From contig CAVXYA010000006.1 of the NCBI GenBank assembly GCA_963765955.1, positions 1 to 64,000 on the forward strand: 64,000 nucleotides of DNA, in the 5' to 3' direction. Both the position numbers and the translations under genes were made by a program. Each line of letters starts with the position of its first letter. The first letter of the stretch is position 1. Positions 57,722 through 64,000 of this stretch are shown here, one piece after another. Source of the DNA: JAXDMK01 sp963765955 (GTDB taxonomy: Bacteria; Actinomycetota; Acidimicrobiia; Acidimicrobiales; AC-14). The notes beneath the pieces were generated by a model. The model did not search any database, had not been told where the DNA came from, and was given only the letters and a program-made list of their open reading frames with translations.

Positions 57722-58897
57722 TCAGCGCTTGGGCAACCACTCCAGGAACACGAGGGTGGCGTCGTCCTCCAGCTCCCCACCCCGGTGCTGGCGGAGCCGG
57801 GCCGCCAGACGGCGCAGGGTCTCCGAGGGCAGGACTCCGGCGCCGATGTACTGCTCGACCTCGGAGATGAGGCGCTCGAGCCCGAACTGCTCGCCCGACG
57901 TGGGACGGGCCTCCACCGCGCCGTCGGAGTAGAACAGCACCCGGTCGCCGGGCTGGAGCCGGCAGTGCCCGATCTCGGAGATGGCGATCCCCAGCCCGAA
58001 GGGGAAACACGGCTCGCAGGCCAGCTCCCCGACCACCTTGGCCCCCCGTAGCAGCAGGGGCGGGGGGTGGCCGGCGTTGATCCAGCGCAGGTCGCCAGTG
58101 GCGACGTCGAGGCGGGCCAGGTGGCCGGTGACGAAGCTCTCGCCCTGGAACTGCTCGGCGACCGCGTCGTCGATGTGCTCGGCGATCACCGGCAGGTCGA
58201 GGTTGCGCCGCCTCCCGTAGCGGAACGCACCGAGAGCGAGCGTGCTGGCCAGGGTCGAGTTCACCCCGTGGCCCATGGCGTCCATGATGGCGAAGCCGAG
58301 CACGTCGCCATTGAGCGAGTAGTCGAAGGCGTCGCCGGCCACGAAGTAGGCGGGCTCCAGCAGTCCGGCGATGGCCAGGTCGGGGGACGAGAACGAGAGG
58401 GGCGGAAGCAGGTCCCACTGCATCTCGGCGGCCAGGTTCATCGGCCGCCGCCGGCGTCGGAGCTCGATGAGGTCGGTGTAGCGGCCGGCGGTGTGGGTGA
58501 GGTGCCCGACCAGCAGGCCCAGGTCGTCGCACAGTGCGAGCAGCTCGTCGTCGATCTCCGGAAACCCCAGCTCGAGGATCCCGATGCGCTCCGCCCGCTC
58601 CCGTACCGGCGCCCACACCCGCCAGCCCTCGGCCGTCTCGGCCGAGAGCACATGCTGAGTCTGGAACGATCGGCCGGCCATGGTGCCCTCGATGTTCACG
58701 CCCTTCGGTCGCTCGACGAGCAGGTCGCTGGCCAGGGCGACGGGCTGGAGCGTCTCCTGCTCGTAGTCCACGACGTAGAGCACGAGGTGGTTGCCGCCGG
58801 CGTCGTGCAGGGCATTGGCGACATCGGCCGCCAGCAGGTCGGGCGGGGTCAGCGCCGCCCGCCGCAACAGGTCACCGATGATGGCGGCCCGGTTCAC
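57722..58897 (-). CDS. SpoIIE/RsbU-type PP2C phosphatase
   Basis: 391 residues. N-terminal sensor region, GAF-like at about 20-150 (HLVLYVVDYEQETLQPV). Then a PPM-type phosphatase with metal-binding aspartates in GDAFDYSLNG, IMDAMGHGVNS, FYSDGAVEARP and DDATLVFLEW. It would dephosphorylate an anti-anti-sigma protein, opposing the RsbW-like kinase. Convergent with that gene. Confidence 0.9.
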   Translation of the reverse strand: MNRAAIIGDLLRRAALTPPDLLAADVANALHDAGGNHLVLYVVDYEQETLQPVALASDLLVERPKGVNIEGTMAGRSFQTQHVLSAETAEGWRVWAPVRERAERIGILELGFPEIDDELLALCDDLGLLVGHLTHTAGRYTDLIELRRRRRPMNLAAEMQWDLLPPLSFSSPDLAIAGLLEPAYFVAGDAFDYSLNGDVLGFAIMDAMGHGVNSTLASTLALGAFRYGRRRNLDLPVIAEHIDDAVAEQFQGESFVTGHLARLDVATGDLRWINAGHPPPLLLRGAKVVGELACEPCFPFGLGIAISEIGHCRLQPGDRVLFYSDGAVEARPTSGEQFGLERLISEVEQYIGAGVLPSETLRRLAARLRQHRGGELEDDATLVFLEWLPKR

Positions 58898-58944
58898 CGG
58901 TGAAGTCTACGGGGAGGTCGGACGCTCATTCGCCGGGGGCCGGA

Positions 58945-60339
58945 TCACAGCTTGCGGAGCACGACCCAGTCGCCCTTGGCGTAGACCTCCAGCCACTGCC
59001 CGCTGGACTTGAGCAGCGACGTGAGCGGGAGCTCGCGGTCCCAGAGCACGACGTCGATGCGGCGGGTCTCGAGGATCGCCTGCCACTGCGGGTAGCCGTT
59101 GAGCAGCCGCCGGTAGTCGCGGGACAGCGCCAAGGGGTACATGTCGTACCGGTCGTCGATGAACACCTTGACCCGCCGGCCGAAGCGCAACTCGAAGTAG
59201 TTCCCCACGAAGTCCAGATGGGCCACCCGATGGTCGGGGGTCAGCAGTCCGATGTCCTCCATGAAGGTGGTGGCCTCCACCGGGTACCCCGTGCCGCCGA
59301 TGGGATCGGTGGTCTTGATCGACAGTCCGAAGACGACGAAGGCGGCGACGATAGCGACCGCGAACACCCGGTTGACCCGCTGCCGGCTGGGCGGCGGGGG
59401 CGGCAGGGGTGGCAGCGAGTCGGGCCGCTTGAGCACCCGCCCGAGCACCGGCGCCAGCACCACCGCCGCCATCGGCAGGTTGCGCATGGCCAGCAGGCCG
59501 GCGGCCACAAACGCCACCACCGGGACGACGTCGCGCCAGTTCAGCCGGGCCCGGACCAGAAGGAGCATCGCCAGCACCAGGAAGATGAGGGCGGGCGGGT
59601 TCTGGAAGTTGGGCGACATCCACTCGACGATCCGCTCGAACGCCTCCCGCTTGTCGCCCAGGGTGAAGGGAAAGGCCAGCAGCTTGGCCCCCAGGGGATT
59701 GATCACGGCCACGACCAGGCCGACGACGAACCCGCCCACGTAGCGCACGGCGTCGCGCGGCCACGCCCGCCAGTCGAAGGCCTCCCCTACCGCCCGTGCG
59801 CCCAGCCAGGCCAGGCCGAGAGGGAACGACCCGTGGCTGTTGACCCACAGCCACACCACGGGGACCAGCAGCCAATACGACTTCCGGCGCTCGACGATGG
59901 TGATGGTGAGCGCCATGCAGATCGCCCCGAAGAGCAGGGGGCGGGGTGACCAGAAGGGAAAGCTGAGGCCGACGACGATGAGACCGCCGAAGGCGGTGCG
60001 GAGCGGCGACCCCGCCTTCACCAGGCGCATGACCAGCCAGACGAGCAGGCAGAGGAGCAGGGCCTGCTCGAGGACAACCAGCCGGAACCCGCCCAGGCGG
60101 TGGGCCCACCCGTAGGTCCACTCCGGCAGCCAGCTCTGGACGACCCATTCCCGACCCGAGGCGGTGAAGGAGTAGGTGTCCATCCGGGGGATGCCCGCGC
60201 CCCGCACCATGTCGATCCCGGTGCGGAGGTGGGTGAACATCGAGTTGTCGCCGATCGGGCGGACCCCGACACGGAAGCCGAAGAGGACGAAGGTGGCGAT
60301 GAACAGGGACTCGAGCCCGGGCGAACGCAGCCGACCCAA
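58945..60339 (-). CDS. Multi-pass membrane protein with conserved loop (GT-C-like, function unknown)
   Basis: 464 residues with about ten helices. The first loop has GDNSMFTHLRTGIDMVRG and then TASGREWVVQSWLPEWTYG, which recurs in uncharacterised actinobacterial membrane proteins. The C-terminal soluble part has VKVFIDDRYDMYPL. The start is a TTG in the annotated frame and remains uncertain. It lies between the SpoIIE-like gene and rpsA on the same strand. Confidence 0.65.
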   Translation of the reverse strand: MGRLRSPGLESLFIATFVLFGFRVGVRPIGDNSMFTHLRTGIDMVRGAGIPRMDTYSFTASGREWVVQSWLPEWTYGWAHRLGGFRLVVLEQALLLCLLVWLVMRLVKAGSPLRTAFGGLIVVGLSFPFWSPRPLLFGAICMALTITIVERRKSYWLLVPVVWLWVNSHGSFPLGLAWLGARAVGEAFDWRAWPRDAVRYVGGFVVGLVVAVINPLGAKLLAFPFTLGDKREAFERIVEWMSPNFQNPPALIFLVLAMLLLVRARLNWRDVVPVVAFVAAGLLAMRNLPMAAVVLAPVLGRVLKRPDSLPPLPPPPPSRQRVNRVFAVAIVAAFVVFGLSIKTTDPIGGTGYPVEATTFMEDIGLLTPDHRVAHLDFVGNYFELRFGRRVKVFIDDRYDMYPLALSRDYRRLLNGYPQWQAILETRRIDVVLWDRELPLTSLLKSSGQWLEVYAKGDWVVLRKL

Positions 60340-60463
60340 CCGGAGGCGCCCCGAGAGAGCGACCGGAAGGAAGGCGGCCGGTGGCGCGCACGTCTGTGGG
60401 GGTTCGGCCCTCGCTCAATGTCCTCCTCCGGGCTGCCCCGGATTCCAGTGGAGCTTTCGTTCG

Positions 60464-61843
60464 TTAGGAGGCGGGGGAGTCGGTGGCGGCGGGGGGCGCG
60501 GGATCGGAGGCGGGGGGAGCGACGTGCTCCGCGCCACCTACCTCGACCACGTAGTCGGCCCAGGCCGCCTGGGCCTCGGTCTCGGGCGTGAAGTCGACGG
60601 CCGCGTACTCGCCGATGTAGTTGCCCTCGGCGTCGTAGGCGTGCTCGCCGAACGCCTCCTGGTACTCGGCGGCGACCACGCCACCCTCCGCCGCCTGCTT
60701 GATCGACAGGCTGATGCGGCGGCGCTGGAGGTCGAGGTCGATGATCTTGACCCACAGCTCCTCACCCGGGGTGACGACCTGCTCGGGCAGGTCGACGTGG
60801 TGGGCGGCCATCTCGGAGATGTGGACCAGGCCCTCGATACCCTCCCCCACCTGCAGGAACGCGCCGAAGGGCACCAGCTTGGTGACCCGGCCGTAGACCA
60901 GCTCGCCGACCCGGTGGTTGTTGGCGAACTCCTGCCACGGGTCCTGCTGGGTGGCCTTGAGCGACAGGCTGATGCGCTCCCGCTCGAGGTCGACCTCGAG
61001 CACCTGGACCTCGATCTCGTCGCCCACGGCCACGACCGAGGCCGGGTGGTCGACGTGCTTCCAGGACAGCTCGGAGACGTGGACCAGCCCGTCCATGCCG
61101 CCCAGGTCGACGAAGGCGCCGAAGTTGACGACCGACGACACGACGCCCTTGCGGACCTCGCCCGGCTTGAGGTTGTCGAGGAATTCCTCGCGCTGCTCCT
61201 TCTGCGTCTCCTCCAGCCACGCCCGCCGGCTCAGCACCACGTTGTTGCGGTGCTTGTCGAGCTCGATGATCTTGGCCTCGAGGGTGCGACCGACGTAGGG
61301 CAGCAGGTCGCGGACCCGGCGCAGCTCGACGAGGGAGGCGGGCAGGAAGCCCCGCAGGCCGATGTCGAGGATCAAGCCACCCTTGACCACCTCGATGACG
61401 GGGCCGGTGACCACGCCGTTCTGCTCCTTGATGCGCTCGATCGTGCCCCAGGCCCGCTCGTACTGGGCCCGCTTCTTGGACAGGATCAGGCGGCCTTCCT
61501 TGTCCTCCTTCTGGAGGACGAGGGCTTCGATCTCCTCGCCGAGGGAGACGATCTCGCCGGGGTCGACGTCGTGGCGGATGGACAGCTCACGGGCCGGGAT
61601 GACGCCCTCCGACTTGTAGCCGATGTCGAGCAGGACCTCGTCCTTGTCGACCTTGACGACCGTGCCGGTGACGATGTCACCGTCCTCGAACTCGACGATG
61701 GTGCCGGCGATGGCGTCCTCGAACGAGATGCCCTCGTCGTCGCCGACGATCTGTCGGAAGACGTACTCACCTCCCTCGTCTGGGGCAACGTCGGTGCCAT
61801 TCGGAGAGGTGGTGGTCGCGGAGGCGGGGGTCAGGTCGGACAT
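60464..61843 (-). CDS. rpsA: 30S ribosomal protein S1
   Basis: 459 residues with four S1 RNA-binding repeats, beginning near residues 50 (GDIVTGTVVKVDKDEVLLDI), 135, 230 (GVVSSVVNFGAFVDLGGMDG) and 315 (GRVTKLVPFGAFLQVGEG). It helps mRNA binding to the ribosome. Four repeats are typical of Actinobacteria. The C-terminal tail is proline/alanine-rich. Normally next to coaE; here it is separated from coaE by the Tad locus. Confidence 0.96.
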   Translation of the reverse strand: MSDLTPASATTTSPNGTDVAPDEGGEYVFRQIVGDDEGISFEDAIAGTIVEFEDGDIVTGTVVKVDKDEVLLDIGYKSEGVIPARELSIRHDVDPGEIVSLGEEIEALVLQKEDKEGRLILSKKRAQYERAWGTIERIKEQNGVVTGPVIEVVKGGLILDIGLRGFLPASLVELRRVRDLLPYVGRTLEAKIIELDKHRNNVVLSRRAWLEETQKEQREEFLDNLKPGEVRKGVVSSVVNFGAFVDLGGMDGLVHVSELSWKHVDHPASVVAVGDEIEVQVLEVDLERERISLSLKATQQDPWQEFANNHRVGELVYGRVTKLVPFGAFLQVGEGIEGLVHISEMAAHHVDLPEQVVTPGEELWVKIIDLDLQRRRISLSIKQAAEGGVVAAEYQEAFGEHAYDAEGNYIGEYAAVDFTPETEAQAAWADYVVEVGGAEHVAPPASDPAPPAATDSPAS

Positions 61844-61971
61844 GGGTCGGGATGGGCCTTTGTCGGGGAGTTGGTCGAGGGCGCCGAGGCGTCACCGGGC
61901 GCGGCACGTCCCGGTCCACTCATCGTAGCCCTCGTCGCGGCGAATGGCGTCGGGGACCTAGGTTCCCGGGC

Positions 61972-62892
61972 ATGGAAGGGGCCCCGGCCACGTCGCTGCG
62001 CCGGCCGCCCGCCGGAAGCGCGTTGCTGCTGGTGGTGGGCGTGCTGGGGACATCGACGGCCGCGCCCCTCATCAAGGCCACCGTCGCCCCGTCGCTGGCC
62101 ATCGCCTTCTGGCGGATGGCGATGGCGTCGGGCGCGGTGGTGCCGTTCGCCGCCCTCCGACGGTCGGAGCCGCCCATGTCTCGGCAGAACCGGTGGCTGT
62201 CGGTGGCGGCCGGGGTTCTGCTGGCCGGACACTTCGGGTGCTTCATCCCCGCCGTCTCGCTGACGACGGTGGCTTCGGCCGTCGCCCTGGTGGCCATGCA
62301 ACCGGCGTGGGCGGCGTTGATCCTGCATGTTCGGGGCGAGCGCATGGCGGGGCAGGCGTGGCTGGGCGTGGGGCTGGCGATCGGGGGCGCGCTGCTGCTG
62401 TCGGGGGTCGACGTGACGGTGAGCGGCCGGGCGCTGGCGGGCGACGTGCTGGCCCTCGTGGGCGGCGCCCTCGCTGCGTCGTACCGGGTGGTGGGGGCCG
62501 ACGTGCGGCGGACGGTGTCCACCACCGCCTACACCGCGGTCTGCTACCCGGTGGCGGCGGTGGTGCTGCTCGTCGTCTGCGTGGCGTCGGGGCAGCGGTT
62601 GGGCGGCTACGCCGGGTCGACGTGGTGGCGTCTCGTGGCGCTGGCCCTGTTGGCCCAGATCCTCGGCCACTCGGTGTTCAACCTCGTGCTCAAGACGGTG
62701 AGCCCGACCATCGTGTCGGTCGCCCTGCTCTTCGAGATCGTCGGCGCCGCCGTCCTGGCTGCCATCTTCCTGGGCCAGGACCCTCCCGCAGCTGCCATCC
62801 CCGCCGCCGCCGTCATCGCCCTGGGCACGTTCCTCGTCATCCGGGCGAGCGAGACCGCCCCCGCCGTCAGCGGTGCGCCACCGGGGGACTGA
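61972..62892 (+). CDS. EamA/DMT-family transporter
   Basis: 306 residues with ten predicted helices in two repeats, the drug/metabolite transporter pattern: STAAPLIKATVAPSLAIAFW in the first helix pair, AVALVAMQPAWAALI, then VSPTIVSVALLFEIVGAAVL in the second half. The substrate is unknown. Divergent from rpsA, convergent with the second DUF559 gene (8 bp apart). Confidence 0.88.
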   Translation: MEGAPATSLRRPPAGSALLLVVGVLGTSTAAPLIKATVAPSLAIAFWRMAMASGAVVPFAALRRSEPPMSRQNRWLSVAAGVLLAGHFGCFIPAVSLTTVASAVALVAMQPAWAALILHVRGERMAGQAWLGVGLAIGGALLLSGVDVTVSGRALAGDVLALVGGALAASYRVVGADVRRTVSTTAYTAVCYPVAAVVLLVVCVASGQRLGGYAGSTWWRLVALALLAQILGHSVFNLVLKTVSPTIVSVALLFEIVGAAVLAAIFLGQDPPAAAIPAAAVIALGTFLVIRASETAPAVSGAPPGD

Positions 62893-62900
62893 GCCGGCGA

Positions 62901-63737
62901 TCACGATGCCTCCAACGGACGAAATGGCCGGCGACGGGCCTGGTCAGCGATCCGCCCCAACTGTCGAGCAGTGGAGATCGGCACCCGGACCACCTCCGTC
63001 CAGGTGAAGCGCCCACACAGCCACCCGGTCATGGCGACGATGGCGGTCTCCCGGCGGGCGTCGTAGACGGGCTGTCCCAGGTGATGCTGGCCGTCGAGCT
63101 CGAGGAACAGGCCGATGTCGGGCCAGGACTGGTCGAGGAAGTAGGGCCCCACGGGTAGCTGACGCACGGCCGGTGGCAGGCCGGGGACGGTCCGGGCCAG
63201 CTGGACCATCAGGGTTTCCAGGAGGCTGCCAGTGGGGGCCGCCCCCGGTGGGCGCAACTCGAGCACCCGCCGCATTCGAGTGGTGCCCGGGACACGTGCT
63301 CGGCCCAACGCAGGCAGTGAGCGTTCCAGGTCAGTCACCGACAGAAGCCGCTTGCGCAAGGCCGATTCGAGGGCCTGCTCCCACCGGAGGTCGTCGAGGT
63401 CGGCGGCGAGGTCGATCATCGTCTGCAGCCCGTCCGTGCAAGGGACGCCGCCGATCGGCAGGAGACGATCGTCGGGCAAGATGCGTCGGCGGATGGGGCG
63501 GCCGTCGAGTGTGACGCCATCGAGCCCCAGCAGCACCCCTGCCAGGCCACCAGCGGCCACGCCATCCTTGGCCAACACCTCGGCCCGGGCGTGATCGAGC
63601 GCGGTCGGCTCGTCCGGACCATCGGCATACACACCCTTGCGGACCCGTCGCCAGCGTCCGCTCCCTTCTCCCCAGCGCAATGCCTTCGGCGTGAGCCCGG
63701 TGGCCATCGCCTGGCTGGAGGTGAACAGCCGTCGCAT
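62901..63737 (-). CDS. AbiEi-like plus DUF559 (Vsr-like) protein, second copy
   Basis: About 278 residues from the ATG at 63737, chosen for the GGAGG just upstream; a GTG at 63761 is possible. N-terminal winged-helix domain (LFTSSQAMATGLTPKALRW, VRKGVYADG). The C-terminal Vsr-like part has PDIGLFLELDGQHHLGQPVY, keeping the acidic residues. The basic ending expected after the strand (CGRFTWTEVVR) is present. It is only distantly like the copy at 41.7 kb. A different palindrome lies just before its start. Confidence 0.83.
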   Translation of the reverse strand: MRRLFTSSQAMATGLTPKALRWGEGSGRWRRVRKGVYADGPDEPTALDHARAEVLAKDGVAAGGLAGVLLGLDGVTLDGRPIRRRILPDDRLLPIGGVPCTDGLQTMIDLAADLDDLRWEQALESALRKRLLSVTDLERSLPALGRARVPGTTRMRRVLELRPPGAAPTGSLLETLMVQLARTVPGLPPAVRQLPVGPYFLDQSWPDIGLFLELDGQHHLGQPVYDARRETAIVAMTGWLCGRFTWTEVVRVPISTARQLGRIADQARRRPFRPLEAS

Positions 63738-63764
63738 CCCGATCCTCCGCGTTTGCCGCACGCA

Positions 63765-63807
63765 TAGCGCCCCTGAATCGCCCGAATCGGCTCGGGTAGG
63801 GGCGCTA
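63765..63807. repeat. 43-bp palindrome next to the second DUF559 gene
   Basis: Perfect 10-bp arms TAGCGCCCCT and AGGGGCGCTA enclose an inner CCCGA/TCGGG stem. It lies 27 bp upstream of the chosen start codon, between the DUF559 gene and the end of polA. Confidence 0.85.
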
Positions 63808-63857
63808 CGGACGCACGAAACCGTGAGGGGGAAGCTCAGGGGGAGGCGGTGAGAAAT

Positions 63858-64000
63858 TTAGCCTTTGGCGGAGGCCCAGGTGTCGCCCCAGGCCAGGTTG
63901 ACCTCGAGGGGGACGCTCAGCTCGCAAGCCCCGCGCATGGCTTCGAGGGTGACGGCGGAGACCTCGTCCTCCTCGCCCGGGGGGACCTCGAGGATGACCT
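63858..64000 (-). CDS. polA: DNA polymerase I, C-terminal fragment (cut by window edge)
   Basis: The last 46 codons are visible. VILEVPPGEEDEVSAVTLEA (split as VILEVPPGEED and VSAVTLEAMRG) followed by CELSVPLEVNLAWGDTW is the conserved end of family A polymerases after the catalytic HDE motif, which lies outside the window. The stop TAA is at 63858-63860. It fits the known polA-rpsA neighbourhood of Actinobacteria. Confidence 0.85.
   Translation of the reverse strand, partial: VILEVPPGEEDEVSAVTLEAMRGACELSVPLEVNLAWGDTWASAKG

Overview
The window is high-GC DNA with a chromosomal backbone in the order typical of Actinobacteria. I would guess Acidimicrobiia, but no 16S gene is present to confirm that. 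Read right to left on the minus strand, the backbone is polA (only its 3' end), rpsA, coaE, uvrB, uvrA, uvrC, rapZ, yvcK, gap, pgk, tpiA, secG and a tRNA-Leu. whiA, normally between yvcK and gap, is not in its usual place. Accessory blocks sit in the joints of this backbone.

Region by region. (1) 1-2.5 kb is the end of an integrated element: a relaxase/helicase remnant, a small ORF and a large serine recombinase whose stop codon lies inside the 3' end of tRNA-Leu(GAG). (2) 2.5-12.4 kb holds a frame-broken peptide-binding lipoprotein gene, the glycolytic operon, yvcK-rapZ, a methyltransferase and uvrC. (3) 12.4-14.5 kb has a small HTH/nucleotidyltransferase pair and nadA. (4) 14.6-32.9 kb is a surface-glycan cluster. 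It encodes a nearly complete pseudaminic-acid-type pathway (PseB, PseC, a PseG-PseH fusion, PseI, a PseF-like cytidylyltransferase). It also has an amidotransferase with its own HisH/HisF ammonia supply, a Pse-associated methylase, glycosyltransferases, a flippase and a polyprenyl-phosphate sugar transferase. (5) 32.9-41.5 kb has uvrA, two multi-pass glycosyltransferase-like membrane proteins and uvrB. (6) 41.5-42.7 kb carries an AbiEi/DUF559 endonuclease-like gene bracketed by four 48-bp palindromes. (7) 44.3-57.0 kb is a Tad/Flp pilus locus (TadG, TadE, CpaB, TadZ, TadA, TadB, TadC, a histidine kinase and response regulator) ending in five tandem Flp pilin genes. (8) 57.2-64 kb has an RsbW-like/SpoIIE-like switch pair, a membrane protein, rpsA, an EamA transporter, a second DUF559 gene with its own palindrome, and the polA end.

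Two signals stand out. First, all five pilin genes, the tadE side and the cpaB side carry the same bipartite element (about TACAG, 14-15 bp, GCCGATA) 53-64 bp before the start codon. It resembles a FliA/WhiG-class promoter and would place the whole pilus locus under one sigma factor. Second, both DUF559 genes are next to long perfect palindromes of different sequence, which suggests a REP/RAYT-like gene-palindrome partnership.

A caution on data quality: about a dozen genes have reading-frame breaks, and every one I resolved is repaired by removing a single base. That bias points to insertion errors in the assembly at least as much as to real pseudogenes, so frame-broken genes below should be rechecked against reads.
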